NCBI GenBank assembly: GCA_964397295.1
Contig: CAYNJG010000004.1
Span: 14,230 to 78,229, forward strand
From: CAYNJG01 sp964397295
Lineage (GTDB): Bacteria > Planctomycetota > Planctomycetia > Pirellulales > Pirellulaceae
Reading direction: 5' to 3'
DNA: 64,000 nt
Positions 1 to 8,660 of this stretch are shown piece by piece (within the stretch, counting starts at the first letter, position 1; the number at the start of each line of letters is the position of its first letter). The translations under genes and the position numbers were made by a program. The notes beneath the pieces were generated by a model, which was given only the letters and a program-made list of their open reading frames with translations, ran no database searches and had not been told where the DNA came from.

Positions 1-643
1 GATAGATCCCCTCGATTTCGAGCTCGCCCATCGGTCGCTTACCCACGCCACCATCGGCGCCAGTTACGTGTGCGGCTTTGAGGAATTCGAGCCATTCGAG
101 TTTCGGACCGCCGTCACCGTGCGAGCCAATCGGCGGCCCGGCATCCTTGGCAAAGTAGAAGTCGATGTGTATCGCTGTTAGTTTTCCGAGTTTTCCATCA
201 CGGACGGTTGTCGCTGCGTGTTGGATGGCGGGAAGGAAGTTACGATTCCACATCATGAATCGCACGTCGTTTTTCTTGATCGCCTCGACGAGTCGATCGC
301 ACTCGGAAAGATCCGTCGACATCGGCTTATCTTGAACGACGTGTAGCCCCAGATTCGCAGCTCGGACGCTTAGGTCGCAGTGGCGTTCGGCTTCTGGGCT
401 AATTACTGCCACCTCGGCGGAATGTTCTTGCAGAGACGCTTCGATTCCGGGCGAGTAGGGCACGTTGTACTGATCGGCGTACTTTTGGTTTCGCTCGTGG
501 ACCCAATCTGGTTGATCTTCGTCGTCCGTCACGACAACTGGCTGGAACTGTTGATGCGAGAACATGCCGTTGGGTACGTAGTCATGTTTGACCACGCTCA
601 CGACGGCCGTGCGGAAAACTCTCTTGTCGCTACTGGAGTTCAT
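1..643 (-). CDS. Gfo/Idh/MocA-family oxidoreductase (C-terminus beyond window)
   Basis: The ATG is at 643 and the reading frame stays open to base 1, giving 214 residues; the rest lies outside the window. After a short polar start the chain reads like the NAD(P)-binding half of the Gfo/Idh/MocA family: a beta-alpha start (RTAVVSVVKHDYVPNG), then VAVISPEAERHCDLSVRAA and the family's catalytic-loop signature QDKPMSTDLSECDRLV, the analogue of EKP. A second half beginning LGKLTAIHIDFYF is typical of the family's substrate domain. The start overlaps the end of the upstream oxidoreductase by 14 bases, so the two are probably translated together. The substrate cannot be told; in planctomycetes these paralogues usually act on sugars or polyols. 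No signal peptide is seen. Confidence 0.85.
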   Translation of the reverse strand, partial: MNSSSDKRVFRTAVVSVVKHDYVPNGMFSHQQFQPVVVTDDEDQPDWVHERNQKYADQYNVPYSPGIEASLQEHSAEVAVISPEAERHCDLSVRAANLGLHVVQDKPMSTDLSECDRLVEAIKKNDVRFMMWNRNFLPAIQHAATTVRDGKLGKLTAIHIDFYFAKDAGPPIGSHGDGGPKLEWLEFLKAAHVTGADGGVGKRPMGELEIEGIY

Positions 644-1529
644 ACTGATCTCCATCGAATTTTGCGGCTTGTCCCGAGCCCGCTGATTTAATTGCCGATT
701 GCGACACACGAATTGCACGTTTCATTTCGTCGATCGTTGTGTCATCCGAGCCGGACTTGATTGTGTCGACGAACGACTCGATTTGAAGTCTCAGTGAATC
801 GGAGTCCTGGGCGACATTTAAACCCAGTGTCTCTGACTTCATCAGTAAGTTCGTGTTGTGGTGGTCGTCCGCATAGGCCGCGCCCTTCGATCCAATTAAC
901 GATGCGGTGTAAAACGGTTTGCCCGCGTGGATGGAGCAGTCGACAATCGCCATCCCCGACTGAAACCCAAGATGGATTACGATGCCTTGCTGACCAGTAA
1001 TGGCTTGAGCGGAGACAACTTCGAGCGGACTATCAAACAAACTGCACGCCAGATCGATTTCGCCGACGGTTGCTGCCCAAAGCACGGTTTGCGGTGGCTC
1101 GACTTGATCTTTCTCCAGCCAACGATGAATGCGAACGAGACCGGGCTCGCCAAGTTGTTTCTTGTCGAGGCCTTCACGGATGGCGGTGGCGTAGGGTGTG
1201 AATCGTCGAATCTGCGCGGCGCAGCACGTGGCTCCGGCTAATTTCCAAATCTCGGAAATCTTGTCTAGATGCGTAATGTCCGTGTAGTTGGCTTCGACAA
1301 GAATATGCTTGCCCGAGTTTGCCAGCGTTTCTATTTGCTCGCGACTGATTGAGTTGGGTGCCAACATCACACATGCATCGAAGTTGTCGCGTTGCGCAAG
1401 CAGTTGATCGATGCCGTTTGTGCTGGTGAGGTCCGAGGTTGCGCACGCGATTTCAAACCGACCGGATCGCGCGGCGGCCTGTTCGTACAGTGGTACGTTT
1501 TCCTGTTGTGCGATAATTGCCAAACGCAT
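630..1529 (-). CDS. Gfo/Idh/MocA-like oxidoreductase, divergent
   Basis: A protein of 299 residues with a Rossmann-like start (MRLAIIAQQENVPLYEQAA), then CVMLAPNSISREQIETLA and GKHILVEANYTD, which takes the place of the usual EKP loop. The catalytic Lys-Pro is therefore missing, so it may be a non-catalytic partner of the downstream paralogue. ATG 1529 is preferred because GAGAG lies just upstream. An in-frame GTG at 1547 would overlap the stop of the SGNH hydrolase gene by 4 bases and is the alternative. The three genes from 2464 down to base 1 form a tight minus-strand operon. The family assignment rests on overall pattern; the substrate is unknown. Confidence 0.75.
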   Translation of the reverse strand: MRLAIIAQQENVPLYEQAAARSGRFEIACATSDLTSTNGIDQLLAQRDNFDACVMLAPNSISREQIETLANSGKHILVEANYTDITHLDKISEIWKLAGATCCAAQIRRFTPYATAIREGLDKKQLGEPGLVRIHRWLEKDQVEPPQTVLWAATVGEIDLACSLFDSPLEVVSAQAITGQQGIVIHLGFQSGMAIVDCSIHAGKPFYTASLIGSKGAAYADDHHNTNLLMKSETLGLNVAQDSDSLRLQIESFVDTIKSGSDDTTIDEMKRAIRVSQSAIKSAGSGQAAKFDGDQYELQ

Positions 1530-1543
1530 TGCTTGCTCTCGGA

Positions 1544-2464
1544 TCACTTCGTAACGGGCAAGAGTGCATCGGCTTTTTGCTGAGCTTCCTCAAGCGGCAA
1601 GCCGGCTTTGATTCCCGGACGTTTGTGTCCGACGTGGCTTAGCCATGCGTCTCGCAAAATGTTCTGGCGTTCAACGAATCTTTTGACGTCTTCTGGTGAT
1701 GTCTCATTTGTCGGCAGATTGAGTTGATCCACTATCACGTTCGCAACCGTTTCGTGTGCTTTGTCGTTGAAGTGTACGCCGTCTTTGGCAAGGATGTATT
1801 CTGGGTCTTCGCTTCGAGAGGCTTCGAGCGATTCCGTCAATGCGCCGTGCAGGTCAACGATTCCGTCCACCGATTCTTTCAGTGAGAATATCCAATTCGC
1901 GTACGCCGCCATGACTTCGTTGTAGCCCTCGTATGGAGCGAACCAAGCGTATTTTTCCTCGCCCTTCTTTAGCAGCTTTCCTTTGTTCATCCTGACCGCC
2001 TCGACATCGAAAGGCGGCGGAGTCATCAGTACTATCCGCGCACCTGCTGCTTTTGTTTTCTTGATGAGCTCTTCCATCGCTGACTTATATTCAGCGAAAT
2101 TCTCATCGATCAGCGGATAGTAGATCGCGTCGTTCATCCCGTAGCACGCGATCACGACGTTTGGTTTCGCTTTCTTGAGTACTCGATCGAGTCGCTCCAT
2201 CACGCAAGGCCGCGGGAAGGGATGATCCGGTTCGGAGAGGCCTGAAGCCGTTTCGCTGCTTAGCCCCAAGTTAAGAAGCTCGACATCGTCCAACTCATCT
2301 GCGTTTTGCAGAACCGCTTCGATGTGGGCGATGAATTTACCCGCGTACGTGTTCGAGTCGCCGAGAAAGACTACGCGATCACCGCTCCGGATAATTGGCT
2401 CCGGTTCTGCGGCTTGGAGCGTCGTGGCCGCGACAATCAGGAACAACACGGGGAGCAGTTTCAT
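1544..2464 (-). CDS. Secreted SGNH/GDSL-type hydrolase
   Basis: A signal peptide (MKLLPVLFLIVAATTLQAA) is followed by the SGNH block I motif FLGDSNTYAG, with the catalytic Ser at about residue 37, then block III CYGMNDA with its Asn and block V DGVHFND with the catalytic Asp and His. This is the full set of SGNH esterase residues at the normal length (306 residues). The ATG at 2464 is chosen because it begins the signal peptide; an in-frame ATG at 2479 would add five charged residues. Such planctomycete enzymes are taken to deacetylate or de-esterify polysaccharides outside the cytoplasm. Leading an operon with two Gfo/Idh proteins fits carbohydrate use. The substrate is inferred, not shown. 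Confidence 0.85.
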   Translation of the reverse strand: MKLLPVLFLIVAATTLQAAEPEPIIRSGDRVVFLGDSNTYAGKFIAHIEAVLQNADELDDVELLNLGLSSETASGLSEPDHPFPRPCVMERLDRVLKKAKPNVVIACYGMNDAIYYPLIDENFAEYKSAMEELIKKTKAAGARIVLMTPPPFDVEAVRMNKGKLLKKGEEKYAWFAPYEGYNEVMAAYANWIFSLKESVDGIVDLHGALTESLEASRSEDPEYILAKDGVHFNDKAHETVANVIVDQLNLPTNETSPEDVKRFVERQNILRDAWLSHVGHKRPGIKAGLPLEEAQQKADALLPVTK

Positions 2465-2552
2465 ATCGCTTTCCTTCATCGCGTTTACATTTCACTGTCG
2501 TGAGCAAGTAAGATAGTAACGGAAATAAACACCTTGGCTACCGGATCTTGCG

Positions 2553-5500
2553 ATGTCGCTTTGGGAATTCTTAGGACTTGGGTCGAAACGTCGCGCTCGA
2601 CCGCGCGTGAGACGTCGTTTTCAAGTTCGCTACATCCCTCGTGACGATCGCAACTACAACGATCCTTGGACAAGCGACGTGTCGGCCGATCATGGTGCGC
2701 ATGCCGAGCATGGCAACCCGGACTTTCGCAACTCGGGGCGTGGAGCCGGTCCGGGAATGGCCGGTGGAGACGCGACTCCTGCATCTCCCGCGCAGGAAGC
2801 TGGCGAGCAGCGATTGCGTTTTACGTCTCATCCCACCGAACCGAACAAGTTCAACGTAACGGGCAAGAGAAAGCCCGCGGACACCGAGCAAGAGCACGTC
2901 AACATTCCCGAGCTCGATTCGCACACGGGTCGCTACTTCACGATGAAAGCCAACGGTGGCAACGGCGGTCATGGAGGTCACGGCGGATTTGGCGAAGACG
3001 GTGCCCGTGGTCGTGATGCTTGGTCGACCGGTGCTCGCGGAGGCAATGGTTACGGCGGCGGCGATGGCGGACTCGGAACGCATGGCGGTGCCGCGTCCGA
3101 TGGTGGAATCAATATTGCCGAGTACGACAAGGACGATACGTACTTGGCTGGTTTGGTGAAGGGTGAAGCAGAGGGTGGCCAGGGCGGTGCTCCGGGCACG
3201 CACGGACGTGGTGGCGAGGGTGGTCCGGGTGGACGCGGCGGTCCGGGACGCTCACCTCAGTATTCCACGCGTAGAAATAGAGATGGAACGACGACACGTG
3301 TATTGGTTCGATCGGGTGTTCCGCCAGGGAGTCCGGGTTTCAGCGGTAGCGATGGACATACGCCAACCACGCCACTACATCCAGGCCGCGATGGAGACAA
3401 TGGATTCACAAGGCACATCGTTTACGACGGCAACGAAGAAATTGCTCGTTACCGTACGACGTGGGAACTGATCCTTGATGGTTTTGTAATTCGCGAAGGC
3501 AGTGACAAAGGGCGGCGGCTAAGTATTAAAGAGCACAACTCAATTTTCGAGCCGACCGAGGAACTGGAAACGGATCATTTCGACGTGCACAACCGAGGCG
3601 AGATGCCGATGTCGCACAACTACCCAACGGTTGTTCATCTCGAAGCGAACGATCGCGTTGAACCATTGGTCGTGGAAGACTTCGGAAAGTCGGTTGTGCA
3701 CACGGCGCTTTTGCATGATCCGCTCAAAGAAGATGTGCCGCACACGATCAGTGGACAAGTGCTGCCGTTTCGTTTGCTCGATATCGACTTCATTCCTGAA
3801 GACGAACCCCTCGATATGCCGTTCGTCGTTCGTCCTCGAGCCATACAAACCGGCATCGATCGACTGCACACATCGTTCGACAATCCTCGACACGAGCGAA
3901 TGCGATTTCCTTGTGACTCGAATAAGCCGAGTTCAATGGAAGCGATGGAACCCGGGCAGATGGCGCTGTTCGAGTTACAAGTCAACAATCGCGGCGAGCT
4001 GGACGTCGGTCGCGAAACGGACGGGAATCGTGATCTCGAAACATTGATTCATTTAGTGACCAGCGAGATGTCCGATCACATCATGATTCTGGATGAAAGC
4101 GGCAAAGAACTGACGGCGAACGAATTGCGTCACAACATCACGGAACTGAATGCCGGCACTGACACCACGCTAAGCGTCTATATCGGCGTGCTTCCTACGG
4201 CGACTCCCTACAGCGGATTCAATATTCAGTCGGACCTTGAACTCGGTCGACTCTACAAGCCTACCGAGCGGCGAACCGTTCTACGTCGGAACTATCATGC
4301 GAGGGTCGCTCAGAAGTATCGATACATTCCCGATGCTGACGTTCTGCTGATTACCAATCGCGATACGGACGTGACGGAGAAGAATGCAATCGAAGCGACC
4401 GCAAAGCTGATGGGTCGCAACGTGAACATCTGGGATATCTCGCTCAACAATGAGCTGTCGTTCAGTCAGGATAACGAACACGGTGCAAACTTGCTGCGTG
4501 ATTTTCACGGTCAAACGATTGTGATGACCAACAACGCGTTCGAGACGATCAATGGCTCGCGTCACGCAGATCAGTTTCTCAGCCAGATGGATTTGATCCG
4601 CGCGGGAGAGAGCCACGACATCGGGTTGGTCGTACTGAATCCCAAGGGCCATAACATCGATTCGATGTTCACGCTGCGGCTGTATCCGACCGAAGAGCAA
4701 GAGATCGAATACGAGTTCGACTCGGTGAAGGAGTTCTCGGCCGGCACCAATTCTGAATGGATGGATGCCGAAATGCTGAACGACGTTGGCGAGATGGTGG
4801 AGTACCACGCAGACCGGGCGAAACTCGATCCAACCCGCATGACGTCACTGATTCGGATTCACGGTCGATTCAAACCGGACAAAGAAAAGCTTGTAAAGAT
4901 TGCAAGGAAGGTGCAGCTGAGCGTCGAGCAAGCCAACCCTGGACGTCGCGTGATGGCGAAGGTCAAAGTCAACGACTACGGTGAACGTACGTGGAAGAAC
5001 TGGTTTCGTAAGAAGGAGTTGGGCACGATCACGATCATGCCAACCGTGGGCGATGCAAAACCAAACACAATTGTGCTGGATGTCGACGAAGAAAAGATTC
5101 ACGACCCTGAGTTTCTCAAGGGAAAAGCGTTTCGCACGGCGCTAGCGCAAGGCATGAGCTTTGACAAGCTGATGGAGAAGCTGGTCGAACGTATCAAGCT
5201 ACTCCAAGAGGATTCATCGTTGCTCGACGACGACGGTCGCGATCGCGAGGGTGAGTTGTTGGTGGACACGCTGCTTGCGAAGATCGCGATTCGACAGGCT
5301 TCGATGCAGAAGGCTTGGATGCGTGGCAAGATCTCGCCAGAGCAACTGCGCAAGGGTATGCAAAACCTCCAAACACTCCGCGATGACTTGGCCGATATCA
5401 TCCCGACGTTCTTCATCTCTGATGACAAAGGCGTTACGAACTTACTCGCACGGTTGGTTGCTGGTCTGCAATTTCTCGGTAAGAGCCAAGGTCGCTGGTC

Positions 5501-6131
5501 GCGGTTCCTATTGGGTTTTCGCGGTTGGTTCCGAGCGTGGCAAGTTCGCGACGAAACGCTGCGGGTCGCTAAGTATTTGAAGAAGAAATGGTTCTCCAGC
5601 GAATCCCGTGAAGAACGCGAGATTGCGAATGCGGCGTTGGAGCTTCACCGGGACGAGTTTCGAAACCTACGACTAGATAAGCGAGAAGACAACGAAGAGA
5701 TTTCGATTCCACACGCAACACGCCAGTCAATTTTGCATTCAATTTTGAAGAACGGCATCCGTATGGACGCGCTTGAGTCCGTCAATCGCATCATCATGGA
5801 AGACGAATGGCGCGAGATCTGCCGTCGTGAGGCCGACCACATTCAAGACCGACTCGAGTTGGCAGACGCGAAGGCGCAGAATCAGGCAAAATACCTTGTG
5901 GTGGACGAAGGCAAAGTGATCGGCGGCAAGGAGTCGCATCCGACAAACCAGTTCGTCGATAGGTGGGAAGCCGAACGGCCAAAGCCGACTCCCATAACCC
6001 AGAAGTCGGCACCTGTGCAGGGTCCGCATTCGAAGGCTGCAGATCAACGCGGCCTAGACGTTGCGCGGAAGTCTAAAGAAGTATTGAGTGAAGAGGATTC
6101 GCCTTCTTCGCTGGGCCGTGAGCGCGAGTGA
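2553..6131 (+). CDS. Large protein with collagen-like Gly-rich region, unknown function
   Basis: A protein of 1192 residues that I do not recognise as a named family. Residues 1-130 are basic and polar with no signal peptide. Residues 130-290 are Gly-rich with runs of GGxGG and GxxG (GGNGGHGGHGGFGEDGARG). Residues 290-590 look like beta-rich domains. Residues 590-720 have an alternating alpha/beta pattern (DADVLLITNRDTDVTEKNA, then IGLVVLNPKG) that could be a Rossmann-like fold. The rest is mostly helical and charged, with a Trp/Arg-rich patch near 980-1030. With no export signal it is probably cytoplasmic or membrane-associated. It stands alone, divergent from the SGNH hydrolase gene, with 88 bases between the two starts. 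Confidence 0.85.
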   Translation: MSLWEFLGLGSKRRARPRVRRRFQVRYIPRDDRNYNDPWTSDVSADHGAHAEHGNPDFRNSGRGAGPGMAGGDATPASPAQEAGEQRLRFTSHPTEPNKFNVTGKRKPADTEQEHVNIPELDSHTGRYFTMKANGGNGGHGGHGGFGEDGARGRDAWSTGARGGNGYGGGDGGLGTHGGAASDGGINIAEYDKDDTYLAGLVKGEAEGGQGGAPGTHGRGGEGGPGGRGGPGRSPQYSTRRNRDGTTTRVLVRSGVPPGSPGFSGSDGHTPTTPLHPGRDGDNGFTRHIVYDGNEEIARYRTTWELILDGFVIREGSDKGRRLSIKEHNSIFEPTEELETDHFDVHNRGEMPMSHNYPTVVHLEANDRVEPLVVEDFGKSVVHTALLHDPLKEDVPHTISGQVLPFRLLDIDFIPEDEPLDMPFVVRPRAIQTGIDRLHTSFDNPRHERMRFPCDSNKPSSMEAMEPGQMALFELQVNNRGELDVGRETDGNRDLETLIHLVTSEMSDHIMILDESGKELTANELRHNITELNAGTDTTLSVYIGVLPTATPYSGFNIQSDLELGRLYKPTERRTVLRRNYHARVAQKYRYIPDADVLLITNRDTDVTEKNAIEATAKLMGRNVNIWDISLNNELSFSQDNEHGANLLRDFHGQTIVMTNNAFETINGSRHADQFLSQMDLIRAGESHDIGLVVLNPKGHNIDSMFTLRLYPTEEQEIEYEFDSVKEFSAGTNSEWMDAEMLNDVGEMVEYHADRAKLDPTRMTSLIRIHGRFKPDKEKLVKIARKVQLSVEQANPGRRVMAKVKVNDYGERTWKNWFRKKELGTITIMPTVGDAKPNTIVLDVDEEKIHDPEFLKGKAFRTALAQGMSFDKLMEKLVERIKLLQEDSSLLDDDGRDREGELLVDTLLAKIAIRQASMQKAWMRGKISPEQLRKGMQNLQTLRDDLADIIPTFFISDDKGVTNLLARLVAGLQFLGKSQGRWSRFLLGFRGWFRAWQVRDETLRVAKYLKKKWFSSESREEREIANAALELHRDEFRNLRLDKREDNEEISIPHATRQSILHSILKNGIRMDALESVNRIIMEDEWREICRREADHIQDRLELADAKAQNQAKYLVVDEGKVIGGKESHPTNQFVDRWEAERPKPTPITQKSAPVQGPHSKAADQRGLDVARKSKEVLSEEDSPSSLGRERE

Positions 6132-6200
6132 CTCCACGGCTATTGACCAAATCGAAAGCTGTGTTTGCCTCAGCGATTGTCGAAGTGAGCCGTTCTTCTA

Positions 6201-6279
6201 AAACACAGAGGCACGGAGATCACAGAGTTTGAGAAGGCCGAATGAGAGCCTTCTCTGTGTCCTCCGCGCCTCTGTGTTT
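6201..6279. repeat. Hairpin-forming dispersed repeat, copy 1
   Basis: The left arm begins AAACACAGAGGCACGGAG and runs 6201-6228. The right arm 6252-6279 ends GCCTCTGTGTTT and is its near reverse complement. A second short dyad (GAGAAGGC with GCCTTCTC) lies in the loop. The first 28 bases recur without change at 6716-6743, and a related hairpin lies at 42458-42530. Between the stop of the large gene (6131) and this hairpin there are about 70 bases with no other feature. The repeat lies downstream of the large gene and could also end its transcript. Confidence 0.9.
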
Positions 6280-6290
6280 CAAAACCACCC

Positions 6291-6668
6291 TCAATATCCG
6301 TTAACAATCCGGCTAACCCCGTCAACAAGCTTCTCTTCGTGAAAGTTAATCAACAACCCAAATCGCAAGTTCAATAAACGAAGGTGGGAAAGCACTTGCG
6401 CTTTATCAACGGGATGGATGGCAGTCTTAGCCTTTAGTTCGACTACGACTGTTTTGTTGACTATCAAGTCTGCCCGGAATCCACATTCGAGTTTAACGTC
6501 GTCCTAAACGACAGGCACTGGTTGCTCCTCTACAACTTCGAGTCCTCGATTCCGTAGCTCATATGCTAGGCATGCTCGATAAGCTGACTCCAGCAATCCT
6601 GGTCCAAGACGTCGGTGAACTTCAATCGCAGCGCCGATAATCGCATGAGTTAAATCGTTGTTGTCCAT
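6291..6668 (-). pseudogene. GxxExxY protein gene with one in-frame stop codon
   Basis: Read on the minus strand from ATG 6668 to TGA 6291 this is a 125-codon frame of the GxxExxY family. The opening MDNNDLTHAIIGAAIEVHRR leads into GPGLLESAY, which contains the name-giving G-x-x-E-x-x-Y. Later come CGFRADLIV and VVVELKAK, matching the family's conserved (R)xD...ExK core, and a normal C-terminus GLLINFHEEKLVDGV. Codon 55 is TAG (6504-6506), where the context QPVPVV-x-DDVKLECG suggests a lost Tyr or similar residue. It is the only lesion, so this is either a recent pseudogene, a sequencing error, or a read-through case. The family's core resembles PD-(D/E)XK nucleases, but its role is unknown. 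A perfect 28-bp repeat flanks the gene. Confidence 0.88.
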
Positions 6669-6715
6669 TCGTGGATTTTACAAGCTAAACGACAACGTTG
6701 AATACGTCATTTTTG

Positions 6716-6743
6716 AAACACAGAGGCACGGAGATCACAGAGT
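6716..6743. repeat. 28-bp direct repeat copy flanking the GxxExxY pseudogene
   Basis: The 28 bases beginning AAACACAGAGGCACGGAG are identical to 6201-6228 and in the same orientation, 515 bases apart. They lie 47 bases upstream of the start of the GxxExxY frame. The rest of the stretch to 7026 (about 280 bases) shows no convincing gene; a 90-codon frame on the plus strand starts inside this region and includes the repeat, so I do not accept it. Confidence 0.92.
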
Positions 6744-7026
6744 GAACCATTCGGTCGGCAATAAAACGAAGAGACGTCGTTTCCTGAGAAAGACTGTAAT
6801 GGAGTGGCTCGAACCCAACGGTTTCTTGCGGGACCGATTTGGTGCCCTGACTACCCATTCGCCATCCGTTCGGTACGATCCTTTCGTGGCTTCATCTAGC
6901 TTATTGACCGGGCTAATCGAATTCGTCTAGAGTTTGGAAAAGCGAGCAATCGCCATATGCTTTTCTTAAAGAGACAATCAATCACAGAGTTGCGAAATCG
7001 TTGTCGCTTCTCGCAAGGCAGATTAA

Positions 7027-7449
7027 GTGAGGTTCACCATTTTCAATCCCTCCCTAAGAACTCTGCTTACGATTGGCTGCCTCGCCCTTGTGCCAACGGG
7101 CTGTGGAAAGAACGACGGTCAATTTGAAATTCATGGTCAGGTGAGCTTCGAGAGCCAACCGATTGCCGACGGTAAATTACTGTTCATGCCGATGGACGAA
7201 AGCCAACCACAGGCGATCGCTAAAATCGTCGATGGTGAATACACGACAGCTTCTCCGGGCGGTGTATTCGCGGGCAAATACAAAGTGCAGGTCTTTGGAT
7301 ACCGGAAAACGGGGAAGGTGCAAGACTTGGGGCCGTTACACGGGGAGGAGGAACAGCAGGAACAATACATTCCAGCCAGATTCAACCGTGAAACCGAAAT
7401 CACGGTTGAAATCTCAGCAGCAGAAACGATCTACAACATTGAATTGTAG
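7027..7449 (+). CDS. Small lipoprotein of the DUF1559-associated kind
   Basis: A protein of 140 residues from a GTG start, with a type II signal peptide ending in the lipobox-like LVPTGC, so it is predicted to be lipid-anchored. The body begins FEIHGQVSFESQPIADGKL and continues with a Gly-rich turn and a beta-rich tail, the pattern of the small transthyretin/carboxypeptidase-regulatory-like lipoproteins that sit beside DUF1559 genes in planctomycetes. The DUF1559 gene follows about 120 bases later on the same strand. The role is unknown; an extracytoplasmic binding or assembly part is the usual guess. Confidence 0.8.
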   Translation: MRFTIFNPSLRTLLTIGCLALVPTGCGKNDGQFEIHGQVSFESQPIADGKLLFMPMDESQPQAIAKIVDGEYTTASPGGVFAGKYKVQVFGYRKTGKVQDLGPLHGEEEQQEQYIPARFNRETEITVEISAAETIYNIEL

Positions 7450-7568
7450 AATTGTTGCCAGGAGATACAGGCAATCAGAATATCTTTCAGTTGGATGATT
7501 CTCGATTTGAATACAGCTTGAAAGCCTCTAGACTTTTAGCTGGGGCCATGGCGAACTTGGAGCGATCG

Positions 7569-8528
7569 ATGAAGAATAACAGTAGGTCTGCGTTCACGTT
7601 GGTGGAGCTTCTCGTCGTGATCGCCATCATCGCTATGCTCGTTACTTTGCTGTTGCCTGCGGTTCAAGCGGCCCGTGAAGCTGCCAGGAGATCGCAATGC
7701 AGTAACAATTTGCGGCAGATCATTCTCGCAAGTATGAACTTTGAAAGCGCAAGAAACGCGTTGCCCGCAGGCACGACTTCTACCGGAAACGATGTTCACC
7801 ATACTTGGGCCACGTTCATATTGCCTTTCGCCGAAGAAGGGAATATCCACGATAGTATTGATTTCACGAGACCATCGTGGCACTCATTCGTGTCGGGATC
7901 GCCAGCTCCCTGGACGTTCCACGACTATTCTCTCTACCGGTGCCCGTCACAAGGGACTGTGGTGCATACGGAAGTAGCCGGCAATTTTTCGCATGGCAAT
8001 TACGTTGCGAACAGCGGCTTTCTCTACGCCATTCGGCAGATCACGACGATGGATCGACGTGACGACGAAAATCCCAAGTCGCTTCGAGGTCCGTTCGAAA
8101 AGAGTTTTGATACGGATCCGATTGGTGTACCTCTTAAACGCATTTCCGATGGTCTTTCAAAAACCGCCATGTTTGCCGAAACAAAGTTGTTTGAGGGCAA
8201 CGATGGCCGTGGCCTATTGTTCCTCAGCGCCGGCACCTTTTATCAGCATTGGTTCGTGCCTAATTCGGTCGGTGATGATCAAAACGAATTCTGCGACACA
8301 GGTAGTGAAATGTTTCCGTGCCGTACCGACGGTCGACCGACTCGCGTTGGCAGTTTGACATCAAGAAGTTTCCACCCTGGTATCACGCACGTAGGCAACG
8401 CCGACGGTAGTGTGGCTGGAATTGACAACTCTATTGATCGAAGAGCGTGGGCGGCGCTTGGTACTCGTGGCCAGAACGATATCGAAAGCTCGGGTTTGCC
8501 TGATCCTTTGCCGCCCGTGTTCGACTGA
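7569..8528 (+). CDS. DUF1559-domain protein with prepilin-type N-terminus
   Basis: The N-terminus has a type IV prepilin-like methylation motif, SAFTLVELLVVIAIIAML, followed by LLPAVQAAREAARRSQCSNN, the hallmark of the very large planctomycete DUF1559 family. The C-terminal part carries the family's HVGNADGSV-like end motif (FHPGITHVGNADGSV). The start at 7569 is set by GGAG (7559-7562) six bases upstream; upstream in-frame starts (7452, 7548) lack this. At 319 residues it is of usual length. It is likely exported and assembled in the envelope by pseudopilin-like machinery, but the function of the family is not known. Confidence 0.92.
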   Translation: MKNNSRSAFTLVELLVVIAIIAMLVTLLLPAVQAAREAARRSQCSNNLRQIILASMNFESARNALPAGTTSTGNDVHHTWATFILPFAEEGNIHDSIDFTRPSWHSFVSGSPAPWTFHDYSLYRCPSQGTVVHTEVAGNFSHGNYVANSGFLYAIRQITTMDRRDDENPKSLRGPFEKSFDTDPIGVPLKRISDGLSKTAMFAETKLFEGNDGRGLLFLSAGTFYQHWFVPNSVGDDQNEFCDTGSEMFPCRTDGRPTRVGSLTSRSFHPGITHVGNADGSVAGIDNSIDRRAWAALGTRGQNDIESSGLPDPLPPVFD

Positions 8529-8577
8529 ACGCTCGATTGTTTGCCTGCCTCACGCGCGAAAAAGCTGTAGGACAATT

Positions 8578-8646
8578 CTTCGAGTTTGCTAGAAGAGTTG
8601 GGTTGACTCGGATGCTTGTGATGCATATCTTCTAGGTAACTCGAAG
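8578..8646. promoter_or_regulatory. Paired operator dyads upstream of the BlaI-type regulator gene
   Basis: Two 18-base imperfect palindromes, CTTCGAGTTTGCTAGAAG (8578-8595) and CTTCTAGGTAACTCGAAG (8629-8646), lie 51 bases apart centre to centre. They are also near-perfect inverted copies of each other: extended to 20 bases, 18 of 20 positions match. The second ends just before the ribosome site AAAGGAG (8647-8653) of the BlaI-like gene. BlaI/MecI-family repressors bind dyads in their own promoters as dimers, so these are the natural candidates. The sequence differs from the staphylococcal TACA/TGTA operator. The promoter itself would lie between or beside the dyads. Binding is inferred. Confidence 0.7.
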
Positions 8647-8660
8647 AAAAGGAGCCTCGC

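Noticed and set aside
2571..3203. Long minus-strand frame opposite the collagen-like region
   Set aside because: It is the reverse of Gly-codon repeats, which leave open frames on the other strand; no protein pattern.
6658..6930. 90-codon plus-strand frame beside the GxxExxY pseudogene
   Set aside because: It reads through the dispersed repeat, has no ribosome site and no family pattern.
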